Below, one piece after another: positions 7,353-13,498 of a stretch of DNA of 13,626 bases. The DNA comes from Aeromicrobium sp. Its GTDB lineage: Bacteria; Actinomycetota; Actinomycetes; Propionibacteriales; Nocardioidaceae. Made by a program: the position numbers and the translations under genes. The notes under the pieces were generated by a model that saw only the letters and a list, made by a program, of their open reading frames with translations, was not told the DNA's origin and did not search any database. The stretch spans positions 1 through 13,626 of the forward strand of contig JALRKU010000124.1 in the NCBI GenBank assembly GCA_023254755.1. The letters are read 5' to 3'. Numbering within the stretch: position 1 is the stretch's first letter; each line of letters opens with the position of its first letter.

Positions 7353-8258
7353 ATGACGTTGCCCGACCGTCGGATCCTGTTCGTCCACGCCCATCCCGAC
7401 GACGAGACGATCGGCAACGGAGTCACGATGGCGCGCTACGTCGCCGAGGGCGCCCACGTCACGCTGGTCACTTGCACGGCCGGCGAGGAGGGCGAGATCC
7501 TCGTCCCCGAGCTCGAGCACCTCGCGGCCGACCGCGACGACGCGCTCGGGCCGCACCGGGTCACCGAGCTCGCGGCAGCGATGGTCGAGTTCGGCGTCAC
7601 CGACCACCGGTTCCTCGGCGGTGCCGGACATTTCCGCGACTCCGGCATGAAATGGGCCGACGACGGCACCGCGACGGTCGCCGACGAGACCCGACCCGAC
7701 ACGTTCTGGCACGCCGACCTGCTCGAGGCGGCCGCGCTGCTGGTCGAGATCATCCGCGAGGTCCGTCCGCAGGTCGTCGTCACGTACGACGAGTTCGGCG
7801 GCTACGGCCACCCCGACCACGTGCAGGCGCACCGCGTCACCACGTACGCCGTCGCGCTGGCCGCCGTCGCGTCGTACCGCCGCGACCTGGGCGAGGCCTG
7901 GCAGGTCGCGAAGGTCTACTGGGGCGCCATGTCGAAGTCGCAGATGGCCGAGGGCATCCGCGCGGTCCGGGAGGCGGGCGACGCCACCACGTTCGAGGGC
8001 TGGGACCCCGACAACATCCCCTTCGGCAGTCCCGACGAAGACCTCGACGCCGTCATCTCCGCCCCCGAGCACGCCGACGCCAAGATGGCCGCGATGAAGG
8101 CGCACGCCACGCAGATCACGGTCGACGGACCGTTCTTCGCGCTGTCGAACAACCTGGGCAACCAGGTGTGGGCCAGCGAGCACTACCGCCTCGCAGCGGG
8201 TGAGCGCGGTCCGGTCGGCGACGACGGGCTCGAGCACGACCTGTTCGCCGGTCTCTGA
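7353..8258 (+). CDS. mshB: N-acetyl-GlcN-Ins deacetylase of mycothiol synthesis (MshB)
   Basis: A 301-aa zinc deacetylase of the PIG-L/LmbE family. MshB removes the acetyl group from GlcNAc-Ins to give GlcN-Ins, the second committed step toward mycothiol, the main low-molecular-weight thiol of Actinobacteria. The motif AHPDDE (13-18) supplies zinc ligands His14 and Asp17 and the general base Asp16. YGHPDH (151-156) supplies zinc ligand His156, with His153 and Tyr151 at the positions of the active-site His144 and Tyr142 of the M. tuberculosis enzyme. Length and the C-terminal part (AHATQITVDGPFFALSN) fit MshB rather than Mca, the mycothiol-conjugate amidase of the same family. It leads an operon; the next gene starts 8 nt after its stop. 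Mca-like activity cannot be fully excluded from sequence. Confidence 0.93.
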   Translation: MTLPDRRILFVHAHPDDETIGNGVTMARYVAEGAHVTLVTCTAGEEGEILVPELEHLAADRDDALGPHRVTELAAAMVEFGVTDHRFLGGAGHFRDSGMKWADDGTATVADETRPDTFWHADLLEAAALLVEIIREVRPQVVVTYDEFGGYGHPDHVQAHRVTTYAVALAAVASYRRDLGEAWQVAKVYWGAMSKSQMAEGIRAVREAGDATTFEGWDPDNIPFGSPDEDLDAVISAPEHADAKMAAMKAHATQITVDGPFFALSNNLGNQVWASEHYRLAAGERGPVGDDGLEHDLFAGL

Positions 8259-8266
8259 GCACCTCC

Positions 8267-8605
8267 GTGGCCCGTCGCGTCGCTCTGCTCCTCCTCGGTG
8301 GCTGGGTCTCGGTCGCGGGCATGCTGGTGCACCGTCACGTCCTCGTGGCGGGAGGCGTCACGTGGCCGTGGGGGCTGGCCCTCGCCCTCACGGCCACGTG
8401 GCTGCTGGTCCACGAGGCGTCGAAGGTCCAGCGCATCGGCGGGGCGTGGTTCGCCCTCGGCTGGACCGGCGCCCTGATGCTCGAGCGGCTGCTCGGTGGC
8501 ACCTCCTACCTGGTCACGACCGACTGGCTCGGGTGGTCGTTCATGCTGGGCGGCATCGGGCTCGCCGGGTTCGACGTGATCCGCGGCTCTAGGGTGAACG
8601 CATGA
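8267..8605 (+). CDS. Small four-helix membrane protein downstream of mshB
   Basis: A 112-aa protein starting at GTG (8267), 8 nt after mshB, without a clear Shine-Dalgarno; translation is probably coupled to mshB. Four hydrophobic helices at about 5-22, 33-49, 58-75 and 86-104 fill nearly the whole chain, with a basic start (MARR) and a short basic loop around 50-57. No catalytic motif is visible. A small membrane protein just after mshB also occurs in mycobacteria (the Rv1171 position), so the pairing looks old, but I know of no proven function. Its stop overlaps the start of the next gene (ATGA, 8602-8605). Confidence 0.8.
   Translation: MARRVALLLLGGWVSVAGMLVHRHVLVAGGVTWPWGLALALTATWLLVHEASKVQRIGGAWFALGWTGALMLERLLGGTSYLVTTDWLGWSFMLGGIGLAGFDVIRGSRVNA
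8590..8595 (+). promoter_or_regulatory. TAGGGT 6 nt before the flavin-reductase start: internal -10 or weak RBS
   Basis: TAGGGT lies 6 nt before the ATG at 8602. It fits the same TANNNT-N6-start pattern as other starts in this window and could be an internal leaderless promoter. The overlapping AGGGTGA could equally act as a weak Shine-Dalgarno within the operon. Confidence 0.3.
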
Positions 8606-9135
8606 CCGCCCCCGTCGATCAGCAGGCGTTCCGGGGTGCGTTGTCGCGGTTCGCGAGCGGTGTCACCGTCGTGTCGACCGTCCACGACGGCGTCGACCAC
8701 CTGATGACCGCGAGCGCCTTCACGTCCGTGTCCCTCGAGCCGCCTCAGGTGCTCGTCTGCTCGCACCGCACCAGTCGGTTCCACGACGCCGTGCTCGAGT
8801 CGGGCACCTGGGGGGTCTCGATCCTGGCCGAGGAGGGCATGGCCGCGTCGGCCTGGTTCGCCCACCGCGGCCGGCCGCTCGACGACCAGCTGGGCGACGT
8901 CCCGCACCACCGCGGCCCGAGCGGCGTGGCGCTCCTCGACCAGTCGCTGGCGTGGCTCGAGTGCACCACGGTCGCGGCGCACGACGGAGGCGACCACACC
9001 ATCCTCGTCGGAGCCGTCGTGGGCGCTGCGATCCGTGACACCGTGGACGACCCTCTGCTGTACTACCGGTCGCACTACGGGACGATGGTGCGGCTGGACC
9101 AGTCGGAGAAGACCGTCTACGAGGGAGACGCATGA
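8602..9135 (+). CDS. Flavin reductase-like FMN-binding split-barrel protein
   Basis: A 177-aa protein matching the flavin reductase-like domain (PF01613 type). FASGVTVVST (17-26) and MTASAFTSVSLEPPQVLVC (35-53) are the typical flavin-contact blocks. GDHTILVGAV (130-139) and PLLYYRSHYGTM (151-162) complete the split barrel. Such enzymes reduce FMN or FAD with NAD(P)H, often for a partner monooxygenase, or use a bound flavin on another substrate. No monooxygenase partner is in the window. It overlaps the preceding membrane-protein gene by 4 nt (ATGA) and the following VanW gene by 4 nt, so it is firmly inside the mshB operon. A link to mycothiol redox chemistry is only suggested by position. 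Confidence 0.88.
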   Translation: MTAPVDQQAFRGALSRFASGVTVVSTVHDGVDHLMTASAFTSVSLEPPQVLVCSHRTSRFHDAVLESGTWGVSILAEEGMAASAWFAHRGRPLDDQLGDVPHHRGPSGVALLDQSLAWLECTTVAAHDGGDHTILVGAVVGAAIRDTVDDPLLYYRSHYGTMVRLDQSEKTVYEGDA

Positions 9136-11393
9136 CGAGGCCGGAGGACGAGGAGCCGCAGGGCGACGCGCCCGCTCCCGACGACGCGCCCGACTCCGGC
9201 GGGACCGACGACCAGCAGGAGGAGGACGACCTCTTCGCCGCGGTCGCCGCCGCCATGTCGCGTCCGCCGCGCCGCGACAGCGAGACGTTCGCCGCTGACG
9301 ACGCAGTCGACGGCGATCCCGAGGCCGACCCTCCGGTCGAGCCCGTCGTCGAGGAGGCCGACGAGATCGACCTCGACGACGAGGACGACGAGGCCGATCC
9401 CCCGGAGGACGACCCCGAGGACGCTCCCGACGACGAGCCGGATGACGAGCCGGATGACGAGGTCGAGGACGACGAGGTCGAGGACGACGAGGCAGTCGTC
9501 ACGCCTCACGTCGAGGACTCGCCCGATGTCGCGGCGAGCCCGGCCGCGAACGACCGCACGGAGATGCAGCCCCCCGTCGGCGCCTACGACGACCTGTTCT
9601 ACCCACCTCCGGCGGCCGACACCGCCGTCGCCGCGCCCGCGGCGTACGACCCGTTCGAGGGGTCCTACGACGCCGAGGACCCGCCACGACGCCGGGGACG
9701 ACGGCTCCTCGTCGGTGCGCTGCTGCTGGTCGGCGCGGCCTACGTGGGCGGCTACTTCCTCACGGGGGCCCGCCTGCCCGCCGACGCCAGCGTCGCCGGC
9801 GTCGACGTCTCGGGCTCCTCACCCGCCGAGGCCCGCGCCACGCTCAGCCGAGAGCTCGGTCCGCGCACCGAGCAGCCCATCGTGCTCACGCACGAGAAGA
9901 AGCAGTTCACGATCGACCCCGACGACGCCGGTCTGTCGCTCGACGTCCCGGCGTCCGTCGAGGCCGTCGGGGGGACGCGGAGCTGGGACCCCCGAGACAT
10001 GGCGGCGCTCTTCTTCGGCGAGCACGACCACGACGCGGTGGTCGAGGCCGAGACCTCCAAGCTGTCGGGCGTCCTGGGCACGATCGGCGAAGCCGTCGAC
10101 GTCCCCGTGGTCCAGCCCCAGATCACCTTCCCGGGCGGAAAGGCCAAGCCGCGCAGGCCGCGCGACGGCCGGGTCGTCGACCGTCCCGCCACGACCGAGG
10201 TCGTCAAGGATGCGTACGTCGGCGACGAGGAGTCGGCAGAGGTCGTGCTCGAGACCGTGCGACCCGCGGTCGACCTCGAAGGGCTCCGCGAGGCGCTGCG
10301 CGGCATCGGCACGACCGCCGTCAGCGCCCCGGTGACGATCAAGGTCGGGGACAAGGCGATCGACCTGCCGGTCACTGCGTACGCCCCGGCACTCGTCATC
10401 CGCGTCGAGGACGGTGCCATGGCGCCGTACATCGACCCCGAGAAGCTCGCCGAGCCGCTGTCCGACGCCACCACCGGCATCGGCACGAAGGCCGTCGACG
10501 CCACGGTCGAGCTGCGCAACGGCAAGCCCGTCGTGGTGCCGGGCAAGGAGGGCGTCGGCCTCCAGCCCGAGGAGATGGCCACCAAGCTGCTGCCGGCCAT
10601 CGCCGCGACCGGCGACGACCGCAGCGTCGCGATCGAGGCCAAGGTCGTCGAACCCGCGTTCACGACCAAGGACGCGAAGAACCTCAAGATCACCGAGAAG
10701 ATCAGCGAGTTCACCACCGAGTACCCGCCGGCCGCGTACCGCGACACCAACCAGGGCCGAGCCGCCGAGCTGATCGACGGAACCGTCATCAAGCCTGGCG
10801 AGACGTTCAGCTTCAACGACATCGTCGGCGAGCGCACGCAGGCCAACGGCTTCGTCAGCGGAACGGTCATCAACGGTGGGGTGTTCCGCGAGGAGCTGGG
10901 CGGCGGTGTCTCGCAGGTGGCGACCACGACCTACAACGCGGCCTTCTTCGGCGGCATGGACGACGTCGAGCACCACCCCCACGCGTTCTACATCGACCGC
11001 TACCCGGTCGGCCGGGAGGCCACCGTGTACTGGGGCAGCCTGGACCTGCGCTGGAAGAACCCCACCGACTACGGCGTGCTGGTCCACGCCTACGTCGAGC
11101 GCAGCGCGCCCGGCCGCAACGGCCGCATGCACGTGGAGCTGTGGAGCACCAAGGTGTGGGACGAGGTCAGGGCCGGCAAGTCCGCCCGGCGCAACTTCCG
11201 TGAACCCGGGAAGCAGTACGACGACTCGGACCGCTGCGTTCCGCAGTCGCCGATCCAGGGCTTCGACATCGACATCTACCGCTCGTTCTACAAGGACGGC
11301 AAGCGGGTCAGGACCGAGACCGACACGGCCGTCTACCAGGCGGCCGACACCGTGATCTGCGGCAAGAAGCCGAAGTCCTCCGAGGACGACTGA
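9132..11393 (+). CDS. VanW-family cell-wall protein with acidic cytoplasmic tail
   Basis: A 753-aa protein. Residues 1-185 are highly acidic and low-complexity, with Asp/Glu runs densest at 72-120. A basic patch (PPRRRGRR, 184-191) precedes a single membrane helix (191-210). The extracytoplasmic part has two putative peptidoglycan-binding repeats (PG_binding_4-like, about 215-330 and 395-510, each with a VxGxD/VVPGKEGVG-type core). A VanW domain follows (about 530-665) with the hallmark GETFSFNDIVGERT (556-569) and GGGVSQVATTTYNAAF (590-605). A C-terminal tail has two Cys (C702, C743) that may pair. VanW domains occur in vancomycin-resistance loci and many wall proteins; their activity is not settled. 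The start ATG overlaps the previous stop and has GAGGGAG 4 nt upstream. The stop overlaps the next start (TGATG). Confidence 0.9.
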   Translation: MTRPEDEEPQGDAPAPDDAPDSGGTDDQQEEDDLFAAVAAAMSRPPRRDSETFAADDAVDGDPEADPPVEPVVEEADEIDLDDEDDEADPPEDDPEDAPDDEPDDEPDDEVEDDEVEDDEAVVTPHVEDSPDVAASPAANDRTEMQPPVGAYDDLFYPPPAADTAVAAPAAYDPFEGSYDAEDPPRRRGRRLLVGALLLVGAAYVGGYFLTGARLPADASVAGVDVSGSSPAEARATLSRELGPRTEQPIVLTHEKKQFTIDPDDAGLSLDVPASVEAVGGTRSWDPRDMAALFFGEHDHDAVVEAETSKLSGVLGTIGEAVDVPVVQPQITFPGGKAKPRRPRDGRVVDRPATTEVVKDAYVGDEESAEVVLETVRPAVDLEGLREALRGIGTTAVSAPVTIKVGDKAIDLPVTAYAPALVIRVEDGAMAPYIDPEKLAEPLSDATTGIGTKAVDATVELRNGKPVVVPGKEGVGLQPEEMATKLLPAIAATGDDRSVAIEAKVVEPAFTTKDAKNLKITEKISEFTTEYPPAAYRDTNQGRAAELIDGTVIKPGETFSFNDIVGERTQANGFVSGTVINGGVFREELGGGVSQVATTTYNAAFFGGMDDVEHHPHAFYIDRYPVGREATVYWGSLDLRWKNPTDYGVLVHAYVERSAPGRNGRMHVELWSTKVWDEVRAGKSARRNFREPGKQYDDSDRCVPQSPIQGFDIDIYRSFYKDGKRVRTETDTAVYQAADTVICGKKPKSSEDD
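9432..9488 (+). repeat. In-gene tandem repeats coding for the acidic tail
   Basis: GACGAGCCGGAT is repeated at 9432-9443 and 9444-9455; GAGGTCGAGGACGAC is repeated at 9459-9473 and 9474-9488. Both are in frame and encode (D/E)EPD and EVEDD units. They suggest that the acidic tail length changes by slippage or unequal recombination. Confidence 0.8.
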
Positions 11394-12178
11394 TGCGCCG
11401 CGTGGCGGGAGCCTGCGCTGTGCGACGGTCAGTCGTGGCTTTCGCGGTCGTCCCGCCCCCGCCCGCGCCGCCGGTCGCAGCGGTGGTCGACTACCAGCTG
11501 GGTGGTGCCTACGAGCCGGCCGACGACGTCGAGGTCGTGACGCGCGACCGCACCGAGGAGCCGGCCGACGGCCGGTACTCGATCTGCTACGTCAACGCGT
11601 TCCAGACCCAGCCCGACGCCGGGACCTGGTGGGAGACGCACCACCCGGACCTGCTGCTGCGCGACGACGCCGCACCCGTCGAGGACGAGGGGTGGCCGGG
11701 GGAGTACCTGTTCGACCTGTCGACCGAGGAGAAGCGGTTCGAGCTGGCCGAGATCGTGCGCGACTGGTTCGCCCAGTGCGCCGACGACGGCTACGACGCG
11801 GTGGAGCCCGACAACCTCGACTCCTACACGCGCTCGGGCGGCCGTCTCGACCAGGCCGACGCACGGGCGTTCGCAGCACTGCTCGTCGCTGACGCGCACG
11901 GCGAGCGCCTGGCGATCGGCCAGAAGAACACCGCCGACCTCGACGGCGCGGCCCTCGGCTTCGACTTCGCGGTCACCGAGGAGTGCGCGGTCTACGACGA
12001 GTGCCAGGTCTACACGCAGATGTACGGCAGGCACGTCATCGAGATCGAGTACACCGACAACGGCCGCGCCGCCTACGCCGAGGCCTGCCGCGACGACGCC
12101 GGCACCCGCTCGATCCTGCTGCGAGACCGCGACGTCGTCCCCGACTCCGACCCCGCCTACGTCTTCGAGCACTGCTGA
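11393..12178 (+). CDS. GH114-type endo-alpha-1,4-polygalactosaminidase family protein
   Basis: A 261-aa protein of the glycoside-hydrolase family 114 / TM1410-like barrel. Recognised blocks are FDYQLGGAY-like VDYQLGGAYEP (32-42), ICYVNAFQTQP (64-74), GYDAVEPDNLDSYTR (133-147, with likely catalytic Glu138/Asp140), LAIGQKNT (173-180), DFAVTEECAVYDEC (191-204) and VIEIEYT (215-221). Six Cys (65, 129, 198, 204, 232 and the C-terminal 261) suggest disulfides and an exported enzyme. The family cleaves galactosamine-containing polysaccharides; the substrate here is unknown. Odd: the N-terminus has two Arg pairs, only a short hydrophobic stretch (SVVAFAVV) and then PPPPAPP, a poor signal peptide. The other frames do not give a better one, so a deletion in the signal region is possible. 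The ATG overlaps the vanW-like stop (TGATG), so translation is probably coupled. A degenerate copy of the downstream 21-bp repeat covers its last codons. Confidence 0.85.
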   Translation: MRRVAGACAVRRSVVAFAVVPPPPAPPVAAVVDYQLGGAYEPADDVEVVTRDRTEEPADGRYSICYVNAFQTQPDAGTWWETHHPDLLLRDDAAPVEDEGWPGEYLFDLSTEEKRFELAEIVRDWFAQCADDGYDAVEPDNLDSYTRSGGRLDQADARAFAALLVADAHGERLAIGQKNTADLDGAALGFDFAVTEECAVYDECQVYTQMYGRHVIEIEYTDNGRAAYAEACRDDAGTRSILLRDRDVVPDSDPAYVFEHC

Positions 12179-12185
12179 TCCCGGC

Positions 12186-12290
12186 TGACGAGTCACGAGT
12201 TCCCGATGACGAGTCACTGCTTCCCGGTGACGAGTCACCAGTTTCCGGTGACGAGTCGCTCGTTGCGGGTGACGAGTCACTCCCTGACGG
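12186..12290 (+). repeat. Five tandem 21-bp repeats after the GH114 gene (array A)
   Basis: Units start at 12186, 12207, 12228, 12249 and 12270 with no spacing. Each begins TGACGAGTCAC (one unit has TCGC at the end); the remaining 10 nt vary around TGCTTCCCGG. The core contains the dyad TGAC-GA-GTCA. The period is exactly 21 bp, two helical turns. A degenerate unit with small indels precedes the array at 12166-12185 and covers the last GH114 codons and stop. I do not recognise this as a named element. Confidence 0.93.
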
Positions 12291-12348
12291 CGACCGGTCC
12301 GGACGTGGCACGGGTCGAGGTGGTCTCGGGTGGTCCGACCAGGAGCCG
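12291..12348. other. 58-nt centre between the two mirrored repeat arrays
   Basis: A GC-rich non-repetitive stretch separating array A from array B. It holds short matching arms (GGTCG and CGACC at 12314-12318 and 12335-12339) that could form a small stem, but no strong hairpin, no gene and no promoter that I can support. Confidence 0.5.
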
Positions 12349-12432
12349 TCCGCATCGCGTGACTCGCGAGTGGAAAGCAGCGACTCGCGAGTGGAAAGCA
12401 GTGACTCGTGAGTGGAAAGCAGTGACTCGTCA
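12349..12432 (-). repeat. Four 21-bp repeats in mirror orientation after the GNAT gene (array B)
   Basis: Read leftward, units begin at 12432, 12411, 12390 and 12369. The first is TGACGAGTCAC + TGCTTTCCAC, differing from the array A unit at 12207 at only 3 of 21 positions; the innermost is degenerate. The TGA of the first unit is the stop codon of the GNAT gene. Arrays A and B are in exact register around 12319.5. Unit-by-unit identity, from outside to centre, is 18, 15, 13 and 13 of 21. Confidence 0.92.
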
Positions 12433-13368
12433 GCGGGGTGGGGCGGCGAGGTAGCGGTACTCGTGGTGGGTCGTGAACCCGAGGCGGGCGTAGAGGGCGA
12501 GCGCGGCGGTGTTGTCGGGCATGGTCTGCAGGTAGGCCTTGTCGGCGCCGCGGGCGGCGGCCCACGCGAGCGAGGCGTCGACGATCCGCGTCGCCAGACC
12601 CTGGCGGCGGTGCTCGGGCGAGACCTCGCCCGCGCTCAGTCCCGCCCACTCGCCGGTGACGACGACCCGCCCGATGCCCACCACGGGGTCTCCGACGGAC
12701 GCGAAGCCGACCGTGGGTGGGCCCGTGAGCACCGCCCGCACGACCGCCGGGTCCTCGTCGCCGACCCGCTGGTACAGCGACAGCCAGACGTCGTCGGGAT
12801 CGTCGGACACCACCACGTCGGCGTCGGCGGGTGGGGGCTGTCGCAGGTCGGCGACCTGGACGACCGCGCCCGGCCGTGACCCGTTCCACGAACGCCACCC
12901 GTGCGCCTCGAGATCGCGCTGGCCGCGCGAGCCCACCACGACCTGGGCCAGCGGAGGCAGACCTCGCGCGCGGTAGAAGTCCTCGACCTGGTCGAGCGCG
13001 TCGGCGACCGGGAGCCCCGGGTCACCGGTCACGGCGACCGAGTTCGCCCGGCCCGTGAACCCCGCGGCAGCCCGCAGCTCCCACGCGCCCAGGGGTACGG
13101 ACTCGGTCGCTGGCCAGCCGCGCGACGTGATGCGGGTCAGGTCCTCGGCGTCGACGTCCGACGCGCGCCGGGTGCGCACCGGTCGGTCGGGCACGACCTT
13201 CCAGGCGACGACAGCAGCGATCGGGACCTCGGCGATCCGGCCGTCGCGACGTTCGACGACCAGGCGGTCGGTCACCGCGAGGACCCGACCGACGACGTCG
13301 GTCGCGGAGCCGTCGTGCACGTGACGGACGCTCACTCGGTGGCCGACCAGGTCGACGGTGGGTCTCAC
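12430..13368 (-). CDS. GNAT-family N-acetyltransferase with N-terminal beta domain
   Basis: A 312-aa protein. The C-terminal half (about 185-312) is a GNAT acetyltransferase. GEVSPEHRRQGLATRIVDASL (247-267) holds the acetyl-CoA pyrophosphate loop (R-R-Q-G-L-A), and TAALALYARLGF (287-298) is the closing strand-helix of the fold. Residues 1-65 form a small beta-rich domain (VGHRVSVRHVHDG, VLAVTDRLVVERRDGRIAEVP), and the middle region 95-180 looks like a second, degenerate GNAT-like half. This resembles the actinobacterial Rv0428c-like layout. The substrate is unknown. It starts at GTG 13368 with TAGGCT 6 nt upstream and no Shine-Dalgarno. The ferredoxin gene diverges from it, and its stop codon is the first three bases of a 21-bp repeat. 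Confidence 0.88.
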   Translation of the reverse strand: MRPTVDLVGHRVSVRHVHDGSATDVVGRVLAVTDRLVVERRDGRIAEVPIAAVVAWKVVPDRPVRTRRASDVDAEDLTRITSRGWPATESVPLGAWELRAAAGFTGRANSVAVTGDPGLPVADALDQVEDFYRARGLPPLAQVVVGSRGQRDLEAHGWRSWNGSRPGAVVQVADLRQPPPADADVVVSDDPDDVWLSLYQRVGDEDPAVVRAVLTGPPTVGFASVGDPVVGIGRVVVTGEWAGLSAGEVSPEHRRQGLATRIVDASLAWAAARGADKAYLQTMPDNTAALALYARLGFTTHHEYRYLAAPPR

Positions 13369-13374
13369 CCGGCC

Positions 13375-13380
13375 AGCCTA
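13375..13380 (-). promoter_or_regulatory. Candidate -10 hexamer (TAGGCT) of the GNAT gene
   Basis: Read leftward, TAGGCT is followed by 6 nt and the GTG start at 13368, leaderless geometry. The expected -35 position (about 13398-13403) falls within the 14-bp palindrome, so a protein bound there could block this promoter. Confidence 0.5.
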
Positions 13381-13394
13381 CGAAGGGTCTCGGT

Positions 13395-13408
13395 GTGACC
13401 CGGGTCAC
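13395..13408. promoter_or_regulatory. Perfect 14-bp palindrome, candidate operator
   Basis: GTGACCCGGGTCAC is identical on both strands and lies in the 130-bp divergent region between the GNAT and ferredoxin genes, 26 bp from the GNAT start. Unpaired flanks on both sides end the symmetry. A dimeric repressor site is the simplest reading; the binding protein is not known. Confidence 0.5.
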
Positions 13409-13410
13409 CC

Positions 13411-13423
13411 ATGGACCATCCAT
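13411..13423. repeat. Short inverted repeat ATGGA-CCA-TCCAT
   Basis: A 5-3-5 inverted repeat placed between the 14-bp palindrome and the iron-box-like sequence. It may be a second operator half-site pair or chance; it is reported because three dyad-like elements are packed within 47 bp. Confidence 0.35.
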
Positions 13424-13441
13424 TAGGTGAGCCTCAGGTGC
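13423..13441 (+). promoter_or_regulatory. Iron-box-like sequence (DtxR/IdeR type) upstream of the ferredoxin gene
   Basis: TTAGGTGAGCCTCAGGTGC matches 12 of 19 positions of the DtxR/IdeR box TTAGGTTAGGCTAACCTAA; the left half (TTAGGT.AG.CT) is nearly ideal and the right half is poor. It lies about 20 bp before a possible -10 (GATACT, 13462-13467) and would cover the -35 area, a position suited to iron-dependent repression of an Fe-S protein gene. The weak right half keeps confidence low. Confidence 0.35.
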
Positions 13442-13483
13442 GCAGCCGTGGTGGCGGCGGCGATACTGGTCGACGGACCGCCG

Positions 13484-13489
13484 AAGGAG
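13484..13489 (+). promoter_or_regulatory. Shine-Dalgarno of the ferredoxin gene
   Basis: AAGGAG lies 9 nt before the GTG at 13499. It supports that start over the GTG at 13492, which is out of frame. Confidence 0.75.
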
Positions 13490-13498
13490 ATGTGACCC

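Noticed and set aside
7272..8237. N-terminal extension of the peptidase frame, opposite mshB
   Set aside because: Overlaps mshB completely and does not resemble any S9 peptidase N-terminus; the propeller begins just after 7271.
9117..9509. Leftward Ser- or Val-rich open frames opposite the VanW acidic tail
   Set aside because: Mirror of GAC/GAG-rich codons; no independent support.
12166..12432. CRISPR array
   Set aside because: Units are contiguous with no unique spacers, and no cas genes are present.
12166..12432. Replication iterons or a plasmid origin
   Set aside because: No replication gene, AT-rich region or DnaA boxes nearby; the context is chromosomal convergent genes.
12206..12454. 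Open frame across both repeat arrays coding heptapeptide repeats (VTSHCFP-like, then VTREWKA-like); similar peptides in other frames and on the other strand
   Set aside because: A 21-bp period keeps any stop-free frame open and makes seven-residue repeats automatically. No RBS, no fold, and it would run into the GNAT gene on the other strand. Proteomics could reopen this.
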